Below are positions 35,257-43,615 of a stretch of DNA of 64,000 nt, piece after piece. Location of the stretch: assembly GCF_040564635.1 (NCBI RefSeq), contig NZ_CP159837.1:4141001-4205000 (forward strand), read 5' to 3'. The first letter of the stretch is position 1. Each line of letters begins with the position of its first letter. The position numbers and the translations under genes are program-made. Below the pieces are notes generated by a model, which did not search any database, was not told where the DNA came from, and saw nothing but the letters and a program-made list of their open reading frames with translations. Source of the stretch: Planktothricoides raciborskii GIHE-MW2. Lineage in GTDB: Bacteria > Cyanobacteriota > Cyanobacteriia > Cyanobacteriales > Laspinemataceae.

Positions 35257-35784
35257 ATGAAACCAACATTACCCTTATACGACACAGACTATCAACTTTG
35301 CTTAGAGCAAACGATAGCGCATCCGCGCCGCTTCGCGAACGCCCAGTTGGAAACCCAGGATTTCAGCCATATCGACCTAGAGAATTTAATTGAGGAGATA
35401 AAAAGTTTGGGAAAGAGAGACAAACGGGCTATCTGTAGCTATCTCATGCGACTGTGCGAACACTTGCTCAAAGTCAAATATTGGCAACAAGAACGAGAAA
35501 CTTGTATCCAAATTAGAAACCGGGTTTCTTGCTTAAATCTTTGTGAAGAAACAGAAATGCTGCTAGAAACCCGGTTTCTTAATATTAGAAATTTTCGCTT
35601 GCAGATTCAACTCATCCTCAAAGATAGTCCCAGTCTCAAAAACTATCTCCAGGAAAATTTTATTCAGGAATATCAAAATGGCAGGAAACTATTTCTCGAT
35701 GCCACAGGGATGAAATCAGATATGATTCCCGCAGAGCCCGGTTTTAACCTAGAGCAAGTTCTGGATGAAAACTGGCTACCCTAG
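35257..35784 (+). CDS. DUF29-family protein with a miniature element inserted in frame
   Basis: 175 residues from ATG 35257. LYDTDYQLCLEQT, SHIDLENLIEEIKSLGKRDKRA and LCEHLLKVKYW are DUF29 marks; function of the family is unknown. Residues near 87-110 (RNRVSCLNLCEETEMLLETR) come from a 65-bp element (35515-35579); removing 72 bp rejoins IQ to IRNFRLQIQLIL, the usual family sequence. The tail FIQEYQNGRKLFLDAT...FNLEQVLDENWLP is regular. A short extra segment near residue 18 (HPRRFANA) also looks repeat-derived. Confidence 0.85.
   Translation: MKPTLPLYDTDYQLCLEQTIAHPRRFANAQLETQDFSHIDLENLIEEIKSLGKRDKRAICSYLMRLCEHLLKVKYWQQERETCIQIRNRVSCLNLCEETEMLLETRFLNIRNFRLQIQLILKDSPSLKNYLQENFIQEYQNGRKLFLDATGMKSDMIPAEPGFNLEQVLDENWLP
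35515..35579. mobile_element. 65-bp palindrome-ended miniature element, copy 2 (inside DUF29 gene)
   Basis: AGAAACCGGGTTTCT at 35515-35529 and AGAAACCCGGTTTCT at 35565-35579. ATTAGAAA occurs at both borders (35512-35519 and 35584-35591), exactly 72 bp apart, which is what an 8-bp target duplication would give. 72 is a multiple of 3 and the insert has no stop, so the host frame survives. Confidence 0.8.
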
Positions 35785-35803
35785 GGCGTTGGTTCAAGGG
35801 ACA

Positions 35804-35868
35804 AGAAACCGGGTTTCTTTAGACTATCTCTGTCACCCCACCAAAACTATAATAGAAACCCGGTTTCT
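35804..35868. mobile_element. 65-bp palindrome-ended miniature element, copy 3
   Basis: Same 15-bp ends as copy 2 (35804-35818 and 35854-35868) and the same total length, with an unrelated middle. It lies 20 nt after the DUF29 stop. Confidence 0.75.
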
Positions 35869-35869
35869 A

Positions 35870-36400
35870 CCCCGTTTCTAAATCAGCAACCTGTTGCGCG
35901 GAATAGGGCTTTCGCATTGGCCAAGATAAATTTGGGTGGGGATACAAGCATTGTCGTGGCCAATGCTGTCGCCCCTACAGAGGATAATAAGAAAGAGAAA
36001 AGAGGAAAGAGAAAAGAGAAAAGGGGAAAGAGGGGCGATCGCGCCAGCCGTTCTCGCTACCAATCAGCAACCTGTTACGCGAATGCTTCGCCCGACGCTG
36101 CAAAGGGCTTTCGCATTGGCCAAGATAAATTTGGGAGGGGATACAAATATTGTCGTGGCCAATGCGAAAGCCCCTACAGAGGATAATAAGAAAGAGAAAA
36201 GAGGAAAGAGAAAAGAGGAAAGAGAAAAGAGAAAAGGGGAAAGAGGGGCGATCGCGCCAGCCGTTCTCGCTACCAATCAGCAACCTGTTACGCGAATGCT
36301 TCGCCCGACGCCGTGGGGTGGGTGTGGGGGCGACGGGTTGCTTAAATCTTGCTTAAATCGGGGGGCGATCGCGATTTACTGCTGCATCATCACCAAGATT
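35870..36400. repeat. Two tandem copies of a roughly 195-bp compound repeat
   Basis: No gene. A hairpin unit with GCATTGGCCA/TGGCCAATGC arms (35914-35966 and 36113-36165), then AAGAAAGAGAAAAGAGGAAAG purine tract, then a GGGGCGATCGCGCC...CGAATGCTTCGCCC hairpin, repeated twice in order. Frames of 60-156 codons here are only readings of the repeat. Confidence 0.75.
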
Positions 36401-36466
36401 TGGTGAAAAAACCAGGCTTCTCAGATTCGCGGTAAAATAGGACTAAACCTTGACAGCCATAAGATT

Positions 36467-36895
36467 ATGGAAGAATTGCTAACCCTCAAAGAACGACTTT
36501 TGTGTGGAGACATTTCGGGAGCATTAGTCATCGTAGAAGAACTAGAAGAAATGAGCCGTGACGACAAAATTAATAACATTAGAAGTTATGCGGTTATCCT
36601 GCTATTACACTTAATCAAACGAAAGGCCGAAAATCGCACAACTCGCTCGTGGGATGTCTCAATTCGCAACAGCGTTCGGGAAATTCAGGAGAAAAACAAG
36701 CGCCGGAAAGCAGGTGGCTATTATCTGACATCAGAAGATTTGCTCGACACTCTAGAAGTAGCCTATCCAATGGCAATCGATCGCGCCTCCTTAGAAGTAG
36801 CCGAAGGAATTTACGATCCTGATACGTTAGAAACCCTAGTCAACCGGGAAGAAATTATTGAGCAAGCACTGGCATTAATTGCCCCAGGAACCTAA
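36467..36895 (+). CDS. DUF29-family small protein
   Basis: 142 residues, soluble and helical: LLTLKERLLCGDISGALVIVEELEEM, DDKINNIRSYAVILLLHLIK, then NKRRKAGGYYLTSEDLLDTLE. I recognise it as one of the cyanobacterial proteins grouped with DUF29; the role is unknown. It has no close operon partner. No sign of damage. Confidence 0.8.
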   Translation: MEELLTLKERLLCGDISGALVIVEELEEMSRDDKINNIRSYAVILLLHLIKRKAENRTTRSWDVSIRNSVREIQEKNKRRKAGGYYLTSEDLLDTLEVAYPMAIDRASLEVAEGIYDPDTLETLVNREEIIEQALALIAPGT

Positions 36896-37151
36896 TTCGC
36901 ATAGGGGACTGCTGGGGTGTAGCAACAGGTTTCTCGGATATCGCAGGAAGGAAGATCGCTTCATAAGTGTGATCGCCTACGGCAACGCGATCACGAAGCT
37001 GTGCGGATGCACTATCGCTCCCTCTCAACACCCCAACCATCGATCGCCTCCTGGGTTCCCTCGTCGTGGATAGCAGCAGAATCCACAATACTGCATACAG
37101 TATAGGATTTAGTGTTACTTTGATGATAGCTAATGGTTTAACTAAATCAAC
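36896..37151. other. Spacer with the second copy of the shared leader
   Basis: Contains a segment (37042-37100) nearly the same as 33224-33282, including TCCTCGTCGTGGATAGCAGC. It ends 52 nt before yefM. A run CATACAGTATAGGATT could hold a -10 box (TATAGG), but this is weak. Confidence 0.5.
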
Positions 37152-37406
37152 ATGAAAGCAATTACCAGCAACCAAGCCAAGCAAGAATTAGATGAAATCA
37201 TCGAGCAAGTTATCCTTGATGTGGAACCAACCATTTTATGTAGCGATCGAGGTCAACAAGCTGTTTTAATGTCTTTAGATGAATTTAACTCTTGGCAAGA
37301 AACCATCTATTTACTATCAAATCCAGCCAATGCAGAACATCTATTAGAATCAATCAAACAGGCCAAATCCGGTAAAAAATCTGTTAGAGAATTGCTTGAC
37401 GAATGA
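37152..37406 (+). CDS. yefM: YefM/Phd-type antitoxin
   Basis: 84 residues: AITSNQAKQELDEIIEQVILDVEPTILCSDRG and AVLMSLDEFNSWQETIYLLSNPANAEHLLESI are Phd/YefM marks. The N-terminal half binds DNA and the C-terminal helix binds the toxin. Overlaps yoeB by 4 nt (ATGA). Confidence 0.93.
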   Translation: MKAITSNQAKQELDEIIEQVILDVEPTILCSDRGQQAVLMSLDEFNSWQETIYLLSNPANAEHLLESIKQAKSGKKSVRELLDE

Positions 37407-37663
37407 AAATCAGTTTTACGGAAGCCTCTTGGTCAGACTATCTCTGGCTACAAGCAAACGAGCAAAAACTCTTAAAAAGGGTGAATTTACTAATTAAAGA
37501 TATAATTATAACTCCATTTGGAGGGATTGGCAAGCCTGAACCTCTCAAGGGTAATTTATCAGGATATTGGTCAAGGCGGATTAATACTGAACATCGTTTA
37601 GTCTATGGCATTTCTGAGGAAGAAATAACCATTATTTCTTGTAAATTTCACTATGAGAAATAA
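37403..37663 (+). CDS. yoeB: YoeB/Txe-type ribosome-dependent mRNA interferase
   Basis: 86 residues: WSDYLWLQANEQKLLKRVNLLIKDI, PFGGIGKPEPLKGNLSGYWSRRI, EHRLVYGI and the terminal CKFHYEK with catalytic histidine and tyrosine. These are the full YoeB motifs and the length is normal. Probably a working toxin held by YefM. Confidence 0.93.
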   Translation: MKISFTEASWSDYLWLQANEQKLLKRVNLLIKDIIITPFGGIGKPEPLKGNLSGYWSRRINTEHRLVYGISEEEITIISCKFHYEK

Positions 37664-37908
37664 ATGAAACCGATATGTAGGGGCGACAGCATTCGCGCCA
37701 TATTCTTGATAACTAATCAGCAATATTTTATATGCAAAATATGGCGGCGAAGCATTGGCCAAGATAAATTTGGGTGGGGATACAAATATTGTAGTGGCCA
37801 ATGCTGTCGCCCCTACAACGTTTGTATCCTTACCAGTATGATGACCGTAGGAACATCGTCTTCCCCTGTCCTCTCATCTATAGGGATTCTCAAACCAGCC
37901 CCCCATCC
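37664..37908. repeat. Hairpin repeats between yoeB and the WecA-like gene
   Basis: Contains one GGGGCGACAGCATTCGCGCC unit (from 37680) and one GCATTGGCCA/TGGCCAATGC hairpin (37752-37804). No gene. Confidence 0.65.
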
Positions 37909-38946
37909 ATGCTCCAACTCCTAATTCTATCTCTTATCACCTTCCTCCTCAGCCTCCTAACCACAGGCTGGGTCAAACAACGCTTCCGCCAAAACCTCCT
38001 GGATATCCCCAACGATCGCAGTTCCCACAGCCAGCCCACCCCACGGGGCGGCGGCTTAGGCTTCATCATCGCCTTTGCCTCCATTAGCATACTTACACCT
38101 ATTTTGTCAAGTTATTTTCCTAAAATTTTCCCAAATAATATATTACAGATAACAGCTTCATCACAAATATTAAACATTTGGCTCATTCTCACGCCCCTAG
38201 CCATCATCGGCATCATTGACGACCAGAGGAACGTCCCCGCCAGTATCCGCTACCTAGTCCAACTCACCGCAGCGGGTATTGCCCTTTTCTGTTTTGGCCC
38301 CTTTCCGCAACCGTGGCTAACCAGTTTCGGACTTCCCGGACAAATCATCGCCTACACCCTTACCGCGATCGCCATCACCGCCCTGATTAACTTCTACAAC
38401 TTCATGGACGGTCTGGACGGTCTAGTAGCCGGAGTCACCGCAGTGCAACTAGGATTTTTCGCCCTCTACCTCAACCAACCCGTCTGGTGGCTACTTGCTG
38501 CTGCCCTCCTAGGCTTTCTGTGGTGGAACTGGTCCCCCGCCAAAATCTTCATGGGCGATGTGGGCAGTACCGTATTAGGTGCAGCGGTGGTTATCCCGAT
38601 GCTAAATACTGACAACCCAACCCAAGCCTGGACAGCGATCGCCATCACCCTACCCCTCACCGCTGACGCCATTTATACCCTGATTCGCCGTCTGATGCGT
38701 AGAGAAAACATCTTCAAAGCCCACCGCAGCCATTTATATCAAAGATTGCAGCAATCCGGCTGGACTCATGCCCAAGTTGCCAGTACCTATATTGGCTGTA
38801 CAGTGCTAATTGCCCTGAGCATTCTGGGGTGGGGGGCAATGGGGGCTGGGATAGGTTTAGCCCTGGTGGTAGTGGGAATGGTCGGGGGAGAAGTGTATTT
38901 GGGCAGGGGAGCGGAGGAGCGGAGGAGCGGAGGAGCAGGGGTGTAG
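37909..38946 (+). CDS. WecA/MraY-like undecaprenyl-phosphate sugar-1-phosphate transferase
   Basis: About 345 residues from ATG 37909; the frame opens earlier in repeats at 37801 but family members start like MLQLLILSLITF. Around nine membrane helices. DIPNDRSSHSQPTPRGGGLGF, IIDDQRN, NFYNFMDGLDGLV and MGDVGSTV are the WecA-type catalytic loops. It starts lipid-linked glycan synthesis with a sugar phosphate. The last dozen residues (AEERRSGGAGV) are encoded by a GGAGCGGAG repeat, not by the original gene. It may serve the glycan cluster 11 kb upstream. Confidence 0.88.
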   Translation: MLQLLILSLITFLLSLLTTGWVKQRFRQNLLDIPNDRSSHSQPTPRGGGLGFIIAFASISILTPILSSYFPKIFPNNILQITASSQILNIWLILTPLAIIGIIDDQRNVPASIRYLVQLTAAGIALFCFGPFPQPWLTSFGLPGQIIAYTLTAIAITALINFYNFMDGLDGLVAGVTAVQLGFFALYLNQPVWWLLAAALLGFLWWNWSPAKIFMGDVGSTVLGAAVVIPMLNTDNPTQAWTAIAITLPLTADAIYTLIRRLMRRENIFKAHRSHLYQRLQQSGWTHAQVASTYIGCTVLIALSILGWGAMGAGIGLALVVVGMVGGEVYLGRGAEERRSGGAGV

Positions 38947-39330
38947 GGGAGCCACCAATCGAGCGGGGGTGTAGGGGCGATCGCATTGCCCACGATCATA
39001 TTTGGATGCCGAAAATTTTGATTGGCTAATGCGAAAGCCCTCTTCTTCACGGGTGGGGAGTCTTAACCGGTTTCTCAAACATATGTTGGGTTGAGGGACG
39101 AAACCCAACCACCTAGCCGCGATCGGGTCAGAAACCCGGTTTCTCATAGAAAATCTGGGGTTTTGGCGAGAATTCTGATCGGAAACCCGGTTTCTCAAGT
39201 GGAACCCTCCCCAGCCTCCGCTCTCATCTGATTCAGGGAAACACGGTTAAATACCAGTGAGTTTGTCAGACAGGGCTAAGTGGGTAATCGTAATGGTGCG
39301 ATCGCCTCATCTCCTCGGCTTAGTCAACAA
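38947..39330. repeat. Repeat-filled spacer
   Basis: No gene. Holds a diverged, reverse-oriented copy of the GCATTGGCCA hairpin (about 38976-39042) and a 66-bp palindrome-ended element (39130-39195). The rest is HIP1-containing filler. Confidence 0.6.
39130..39195. mobile_element. 66-bp palindrome-ended miniature element, copy 4
   Basis: AGAAACCCGGTTTCT at 39130-39144 and GGAAACCCGGTTTCT at 39181-39195. Same ends and size class as the copies at 34611, 35515 and 35804. Confidence 0.65.
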
Positions 39331-39334
39331 CAAT

Positions 39335-39375
39335 ATCCGCCAAATGGCGTAGAAGAATTACGCCATTTGGCGGAT
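39335..39375. repeat. 41-bp hairpin, copy 1
   Basis: Perfect 17-bp arms ATCCGCCAAATGGCGTA and its complement around a 7-nt loop (GAAGAAT), followed by GCTTTTCC. Could act as a terminator or be a mobile palindrome. Copy 2 lies 161 bp downstream. Confidence 0.85.
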
Positions 39376-39452
39376 GCTTTTCCCCGCTCTAGGGTAGAAA
39401 ATGAATCCATTGAATCGAGAAATTCATTGAAGTTCCCTGGTATAAGCCATCG

Positions 39453-39476
39453 CCCGGTCATTTGATCGGGTTTTTT
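39453..39476 (+). terminator. Terminator-like hairpin
   Basis: CCCGGTCA...TGATCGGG stem (one G-T pair) with a 2-nt centre and six T after it. No intact + strand gene ends here, so it may be a leftover of the decayed methyltransferase locus. Confidence 0.55.
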
Positions 39477-39495
39477 GTTTGTGGCCTTCAAGAAT

Positions 39496-39536
39496 ATACG
39501 CCAAATGGCGTAATTCGTCTACGCCATTTGGCGGAT
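39496..39536. repeat. 41-bp hairpin, copy 2
   Basis: Same arms as copy 1 apart from one outer mismatch and a different 7-nt loop (ATTCGTC); followed by GTTTTTC. Arms are conserved while the loop differs. Confidence 0.85.
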
Positions 39537-39599
39537 GTTTTTCTCACGCTTTAAAGGAGACAAAATCCACTGGAAAAGATTCTGGCAACGATTCTATAG

Positions 39600-39759
39600 T
39601 TATTTCAATTGTGCGACTCGGAAGAGCGCAAAAGCGGAGGCTGATGGGGTTTCCCCCAGGTTGGACGGTCGTCGAGGGAGAGTCCTTGGTAACGCCGTTG
39701 TCCCCGCGATCGCCGAATGGATCGGCAGAAAAACTCTAGAAATAGAATCTATGGGATAA
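39600..39759 (+). pseudogene. C-terminal relic of a DNA cytosine methyltransferase
   Basis: Two adjoining frames read as one known ending: RRLMGFPPGWTVVEG in the first, then RVLGNAVVPAIAEWIGRK after a one-base shift near 39680. GFPxGWT and GNAVVPxxAxxIG are the last conserved blocks of C5-cytosine methyltransferases. The catalytic part is absent from the window. The relic stops at TAA 39757-39759. Confidence 0.7.
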
Positions 39760-39805
39760 TTTCTAAAAATGCCAAAAATTAGGGACAAAATCCACTGGAA
39801 ACTAT

Positions 39806-40034
39806 TAGACAATTCTGGCAAAATTATCGCTCCCGTCCCCCTTTTTAAGCTATGCCTTACTCACATATTTCTTAACAATCGAGAAAGCATAGCCTGCCTG
39901 GGTTTGAGCGTGGTTACGAAACTTAACACATATTTAGGGTGGTGAGAATCCCGCGCTCAAGCAAATCTGGCTAAACTATAACTTAAAAAGGGGGGTTGGG
40001 GGGATCGATCCGTCCTGTTTGCCAGAATTGTCTA
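39806..40034. mobile_element. 229-bp MITE with 17-bp terminal inverted repeats
   Basis: TAGACAATTCTGGCAAA at 39806-39822 and its exact complement at 40018-40034. No coding frame inside. The inner part includes GGGGTTGGGGGGATCGATCCGT, shared with a 94-bp copy at 63130-63223. Needs a transposase supplied from elsewhere. Confidence 0.8.
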
Positions 40035-40087
40035 TTCTATTCTATTATTCTATTTTCAAAAAAACCGTTTTCAGTCACCATTTACCA

Positions 40088-40118
40088 GAAAAAAACCGCC
40101 ACTAATGAAAGTGGCGGT
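40088..40118 (-). terminator. Rho-independent terminator of glnA
   Basis: On the minus strand ACCGCCACT...AGTGGCGGT (9-bp stem) is followed by seven T. It lies about 50 nt after the glnA stop. Confidence 0.88.
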
Positions 40119-40166
40119 GCAATCAATCAATCAATCATTCTCACTCTAATTAGACTCTCACTCTAA

Positions 40167-41588
40167 TTACACATCGTAATAGAGGGCAAACTCGTAGGGG
40201 TGTGGACGCAGACGCATGGGGTTAACTTCATTATCCAACTTGTACTCAATCCAAGTCGTAATCATATCTTCCGTAAATACCCCAGTCCGGGTCAAGAACT
40301 CGTGATCTTCTTCCAGGGCTTTCAGGGCATCGAGCAGAGAACCTGGAGTAGAGGGGATTTTCGCCAATTCTTCAGGGCTGAGGTCATAGATATCCACATC
40401 TAAAGGCTCCCCAGGATCGATCTCATTCTGAATCCCATCAATCCCCGCACAAAGCATGGCCGCAAAAGCCAGGTAAGGATTAGAAGTGGCATCAGGACAA
40501 CGGAACTCAAACCGTTTCGCCTTGGGATTACTGCCAGACAGAGGGATCCGCACCGCCGCCGAACGGTTGCCTTTAGAATAAGCCAAGTTCACTGGAGCTT
40601 CAAAACCAGGCACCAAGCGCTTGTAGGAATTCGTCGTCGGGTTGGTAATGGCCAACAATGCGGGAGCGTGCTTCAGGATACCACCGACGTAGTGCAGAGC
40701 AGTTTTGCTCAAGTTGGCATAACCATCGCCCCAGAACAAAGGTGTGCCTGCTTTCCAAATCGACTGGTGAGTGTGCATCCCCGAACCATTATCGTTAAAC
40801 AAAGGCTTGGGCATGAATGTCACGGTCTTGCCATATTTCTTGGCCACGTTCTTAATGACATATTTATAAGTCATTAAATAGTCAGCGGCTTGGACTAATG
40901 GGGCAAACTTAATCCCTAATTCGTTTTGGCCGCCAGTAGCCACTTCATGGTGATGCTTCTCAATGGGAACGCCGCATTTGGCCATCGTGAGCAGCATTTC
41001 CGTCCGAATATCTTGCTGAGTATCGGTCGGTGCCACTGGGAAATAGCCTTCTTTGTAGCGAGGCTTGTAGCCCAGGTTGCCACCTTCTTCTTCTTTCCCA
41101 GAGTTCCAACGCCCTTCTACGCTATCAACGTAGTAAAAAGCTTTGTTCTCGGTTTGGTCAAAGCGAACACTGTCAAAGAGGAAAAACTCCGCTTCCGGGC
41201 CAAAGAAAGCAGTATCACCAATCCCGGTAGAAAGCAGATAATCATAAGCCTTCTGAGCAATGGTGCGGGGGCAGCGACTGTACCATTCGCCAGTCCGAGG
41301 CTCTTTGATACTGCAAATCATGCTCAGAGTTGGTTCGGCATAGAATGGGTCGATCCAAGCTGTTGTCGGATCGGGAACCATTGACATATCGGATTCGTTG
41401 ATTGCTTTCCAACCCCGGATACTGGATCCATCAAAGGCCACGCCTTCGGTGAAAGCATCTTCGTCAATCAAATCTTTGTAAAACGAGCAATGTTGCCAGA
41501 TTCCTGGCATATCGATAAACTTAAGATCGATAATTTTAATGTTTTGTTCGCGAATTAGGTTTAAGACTTCTTGAGGCGTCTCAGGCAT
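40167..41588 (-). CDS. glnA: Glutamine synthetase type I
   Basis: 473 residues, the normal length. Joins ammonium to glutamate using ATP; entry point of nitrogen in cyanobacteria. [10 protein letters not shown] start, EAEFFLFD metal glutamates, the [15 protein letters not shown] active-site loop, and NRSAAVRIP are present. The region IYDLSPEE matches the place of the adenylylated tyrosine in enterobacteria, though cyanobacteria instead use small inactivating proteins (IF7/IF17), not seen here. It diverges from apcF with a 772-nt spacer. Confidence 0.97.
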   Translation of the reverse strand: MPETPQEVLNLIREQNIKIIDLKFIDMPGIWQHCSFYKDLIDEDAFTEGVAFDGSSIRGWKAINESDMSMVPDPTTAWIDPFYAEPTLSMICSIKEPRTGEWYSRCPRTIAQKAYDYLLSTGIGDTAFFGPEAEFFLFDSVRFDQTENKAFYYVDSVEGRWNSGKEEEGGNLGYKPRYKEGYFPVAPTDTQQDIRTEMLLTMAKCGVPIEKHHHEVATGGQNELGIKFAPLVQAADYLMTYKYVIKNVAKKYGKTVTFMPKPLFNDNGSGMHTHQSIWKAGTPLFWGDGYANLSKTALHYVGGILKHAPALLAITNPTTNSYKRLVPGFEAPVNLAYSKGNRSAAVRIPLSGSNPKAKRFEFRCPDATSNPYLAFAAMLCAGIDGIQNEIDPGEPLDVDIYDLSPEELAKIPSTPGSLLDALKALEEDHEFLTRTGVFTEDMITTWIEYKLDNEVNPMRLRPHPYEFALYYDV

Positions 41589-42360
41589 AGCTAAATCCCT
41601 GTATCTTCAGTGAGGTTTGACTCCCTATTCAGGAGTAAGTGAGCAAAGGCGGTGTTTTTTACCATTAGATAGATCCGTAGTGTATTAAGCTAGATTTCGA
41701 TCTCAACTACTCCTGTCAAACAACGGAATCAGATATTCTATCTAGCTGCTGTTGTACTGAATATGTGTACAGAATGTCTATAAGTCATTTTTGTGGTCAC
41801 ATAACGCAACTTGGCTGTGTATCATTCCCAGATCCTAAATTTGGTGCTTTAGGAGATCGCTCGTATAGGGCAACTGCCGCCTTTCAGTTCATTTTTGGTT
41901 TCGATGATCCCTGCATCAGATTAGAACAAGCTTTGAGAATTTCTGTATCCATTGTTACAAATTTGTTCCCCGATCCGTACAACAGCTTTACAACGTTGAT
42001 TGGATTTAATCACAGATTTCCTTATGGGTACATAGAGAAAAGATTAAGAAATCTCCTCAAGCCTCCGATAAGGCTCAGGGAATGTTGACGAGTTCGAGAA
42101 ACTAAATGCATAAACGCCACTCAAGTTAGGCATTTTTCCGGGAATCGATTTGTAGTAAACTATTGTCTACTGTATTTCTGATGACCCAAGCACATAAATC
42201 GGGATTCTCTCGGATCCTTAACTTTGCTAAGTTTTATTACCTATTCTTTGGGTAAATAACTCTGGGTGGTCAGATATGGCGCTGACAGCGGGTAATCATA
42301 AGGTATGGATTGAGTTACAAATCGTAACTCTTTTGTTGATAATTTTGGGAGAAGAATTTA
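41589..42360. promoter_or_regulatory. Divergent control region of glnA and apcF
   Basis: 772 nt without a convincing gene; the 107-codon frame in it has no conserved features. TGTAC-N9-GTACA at 41753-41771 is a symmetric site about 165 nt upstream of glnA. I did not find a canonical NtcA site (GTAN8TAC). GAGTTAC-aaatc-GTAACTC at 42312-42330 is a perfect 7-bp inverted repeat 30 nt before the apcF start, and could be a leader hairpin or operator. Confidence 0.5.
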
Positions 42361-42870
42361 ATGCGGGACGCAGTAACAAGTCTAATTAAAAATTATGATG
42401 TGACAGGTCGTTACCTGGATCGGAATGCGATCGATCAACTGAAATCCTATTTTGAAACTGGCAGCACACGAGTCCAAGCGGCGACGGTGATTAACGCCAA
42501 TGCGGCTGCCCTGGTGAAGCAAGCCGGTTCTCAGTTATTTTCCGATCTACCGGAACTGATTCGTCCTGGTGGTAATGCTTATACGACTCGTCGCTATGCT
42601 GCGTGCTTGCGGGATATGGACTATTACCTGCGCTATGCCACTTATGCCCTGGTTGCTGGTAGCACCGATGTGCTGGATGAGCGCGTCCTCCAAGGGTTAC
42701 GGGAAACCTATAATTCCTTGAGTGTACCCATTGGCCCGACGGTGGTGGGGATTGGGATTCTCAAGGATATGGTGAAAGGGACTGTAGAAGCAGCGGGAAT
42801 TCAGCCCGGTGATTGGTTGGATGAGCCTTTCGATCATATGATCCGGGAATTGGCTGAAACAGATGTTTAA
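42361..42870 (+). CDS. apcF: Allophycocyanin beta-18 subunit
   Basis: 169 residues. MRDAVTSLIKNYDVTGRYLD and ARYAACLRDMDYYLRYATYAL with the bilin-binding cysteine are phycobiliprotein marks; the sequence is ApcF rather than ApcB. It is a minor subunit of the phycobilisome core at the terminal emitter end. GGGAGAAG is a good ribosome site 7 nt before ATG. It stands alone, as apcF usually does. Confidence 0.95.
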   Translation: MRDAVTSLIKNYDVTGRYLDRNAIDQLKSYFETGSTRVQAATVINANAAALVKQAGSQLFSDLPELIRPGGNAYTTRRYAACLRDMDYYLRYATYALVAGSTDVLDERVLQGLRETYNSLSVPIGPTVVGIGILKDMVKGTVEAAGIQPGDWLDEPFDHMIRELAETDV

Positions 42871-42999
42871 TTGTGAGATTTGCGTGGAGGAAATGCGATC
42901 GCCTGGATCTGTTAAATTTTGCCTCTCTGGTGGTGGCAAAATTTCTATCCTTTGATGATTGATTGCCTTGCGTTAGTTTCAATTATCGGTTTCCATCAT

Positions 43000-43076
43000 C
43001 GGTGTGGCGGCTGCTGTGGTGAATTAACTCGACGGTGAGTTGTTTGTCACAGTAAACGCTACACCGTTATTTTTTA
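43000..43076 (+). terminator. Probable terminator of apcF (branched hairpin)
   Basis: CGGTGTGGCG (43000-43009) pairs with CGCTACACCG (43057-43066), one G-T pair, with an inner AACTC/GAGTT hairpin; a T-rich tract follows. It lies 130 nt after the stop. Confidence 0.65.
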
Positions 43077-43122
43077 TTGGTATTTTTATGGCTAATTTAT
43101 GGCTAAATTTTTTTTGACTAAG

Positions 43123-43323
43123 TTAGAAAATTGCCAGATCGCCCCAGAAGTCGCAATGAGCAAGCAGTTCTTTTATTTTTAGACAATCGGTTAAAGATTT
43201 TTTAATGGCTGAAACGGTTCCTGTGGGATAGACGATGTAGATGCTTTCTCCACTGACGATCGCCATAGGCGGATTTTCATCGGATGCAACAACTGCATCC
43301 GCTCGGTATTTGACGGTAGACAT
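43123..43323 (-). CDS. Hypothetical small protein
   Basis: 66 residues from ATG 43323 (frame open to 43347). STVKYRADAVVASDENPPMAIVSGESIYIVYPTG looks like a folded beta-rich segment, followed by a helix SLTDCLKIKELLAHC. No family recognised. Codon use is similar to neighbours, which favours a real gene. No operon partner. Confidence 0.5.
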   Translation of the reverse strand: MSTVKYRADAVVASDENPPMAIVSGESIYIVYPTGTVSAIKKSLTDCLKIKELLAHCDFWGDLAIF

Positions 43324-43615
43324 AGCACATTCCCTGGTATAAGTCAACAGTAATTTTACTGATTTTTTGTCTTTATATTTTTATTGTCTGTTAATTTTTA
43401 TCAAAAAGATGTGATGATAATCACGATTTTTTGTGATTTGTGACACTGATTTGAGTGAGAGAGAGCGCTGCAAGTTTTTACCGAGTTTTTACGGAGAAAG
43501 GATGATGAAAGCTCCGGTTTTGTTTTGGTAAGATTTCAGGGGCGATTCCCTTTCGGGATCGCTGCGCGAATCGCTGGTTTTGGTGAGATGAACAAGCATA
43601 AGGATGATTTGAAGT
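43324..43615. other. Spacer, nothing assigned
   Basis: 292 nt. A GGCGATTCCCTTTCGGGATCGC hairpin with the common TGCGCGAATCGC repeat lies at 43541-43573. Otherwise no recognisable feature. Confidence 0.5.

Noticed and set aside
35917-36406. Frames of 89-156 codons in the repeat block, both strands
   Set aside because: They are translations of two tandem repeat copies and contain the same peptide twice.
41589-41771. Canonical NtcA site for glnA
   Set aside because: No GTAN8TAC was found; the symmetric site present has 11 bases between GTA and TAC.
41765-42088. 107-codon frame between glnA and apcF
   Set aside because: No conserved segments, no ribosome site, and it fills a control region.
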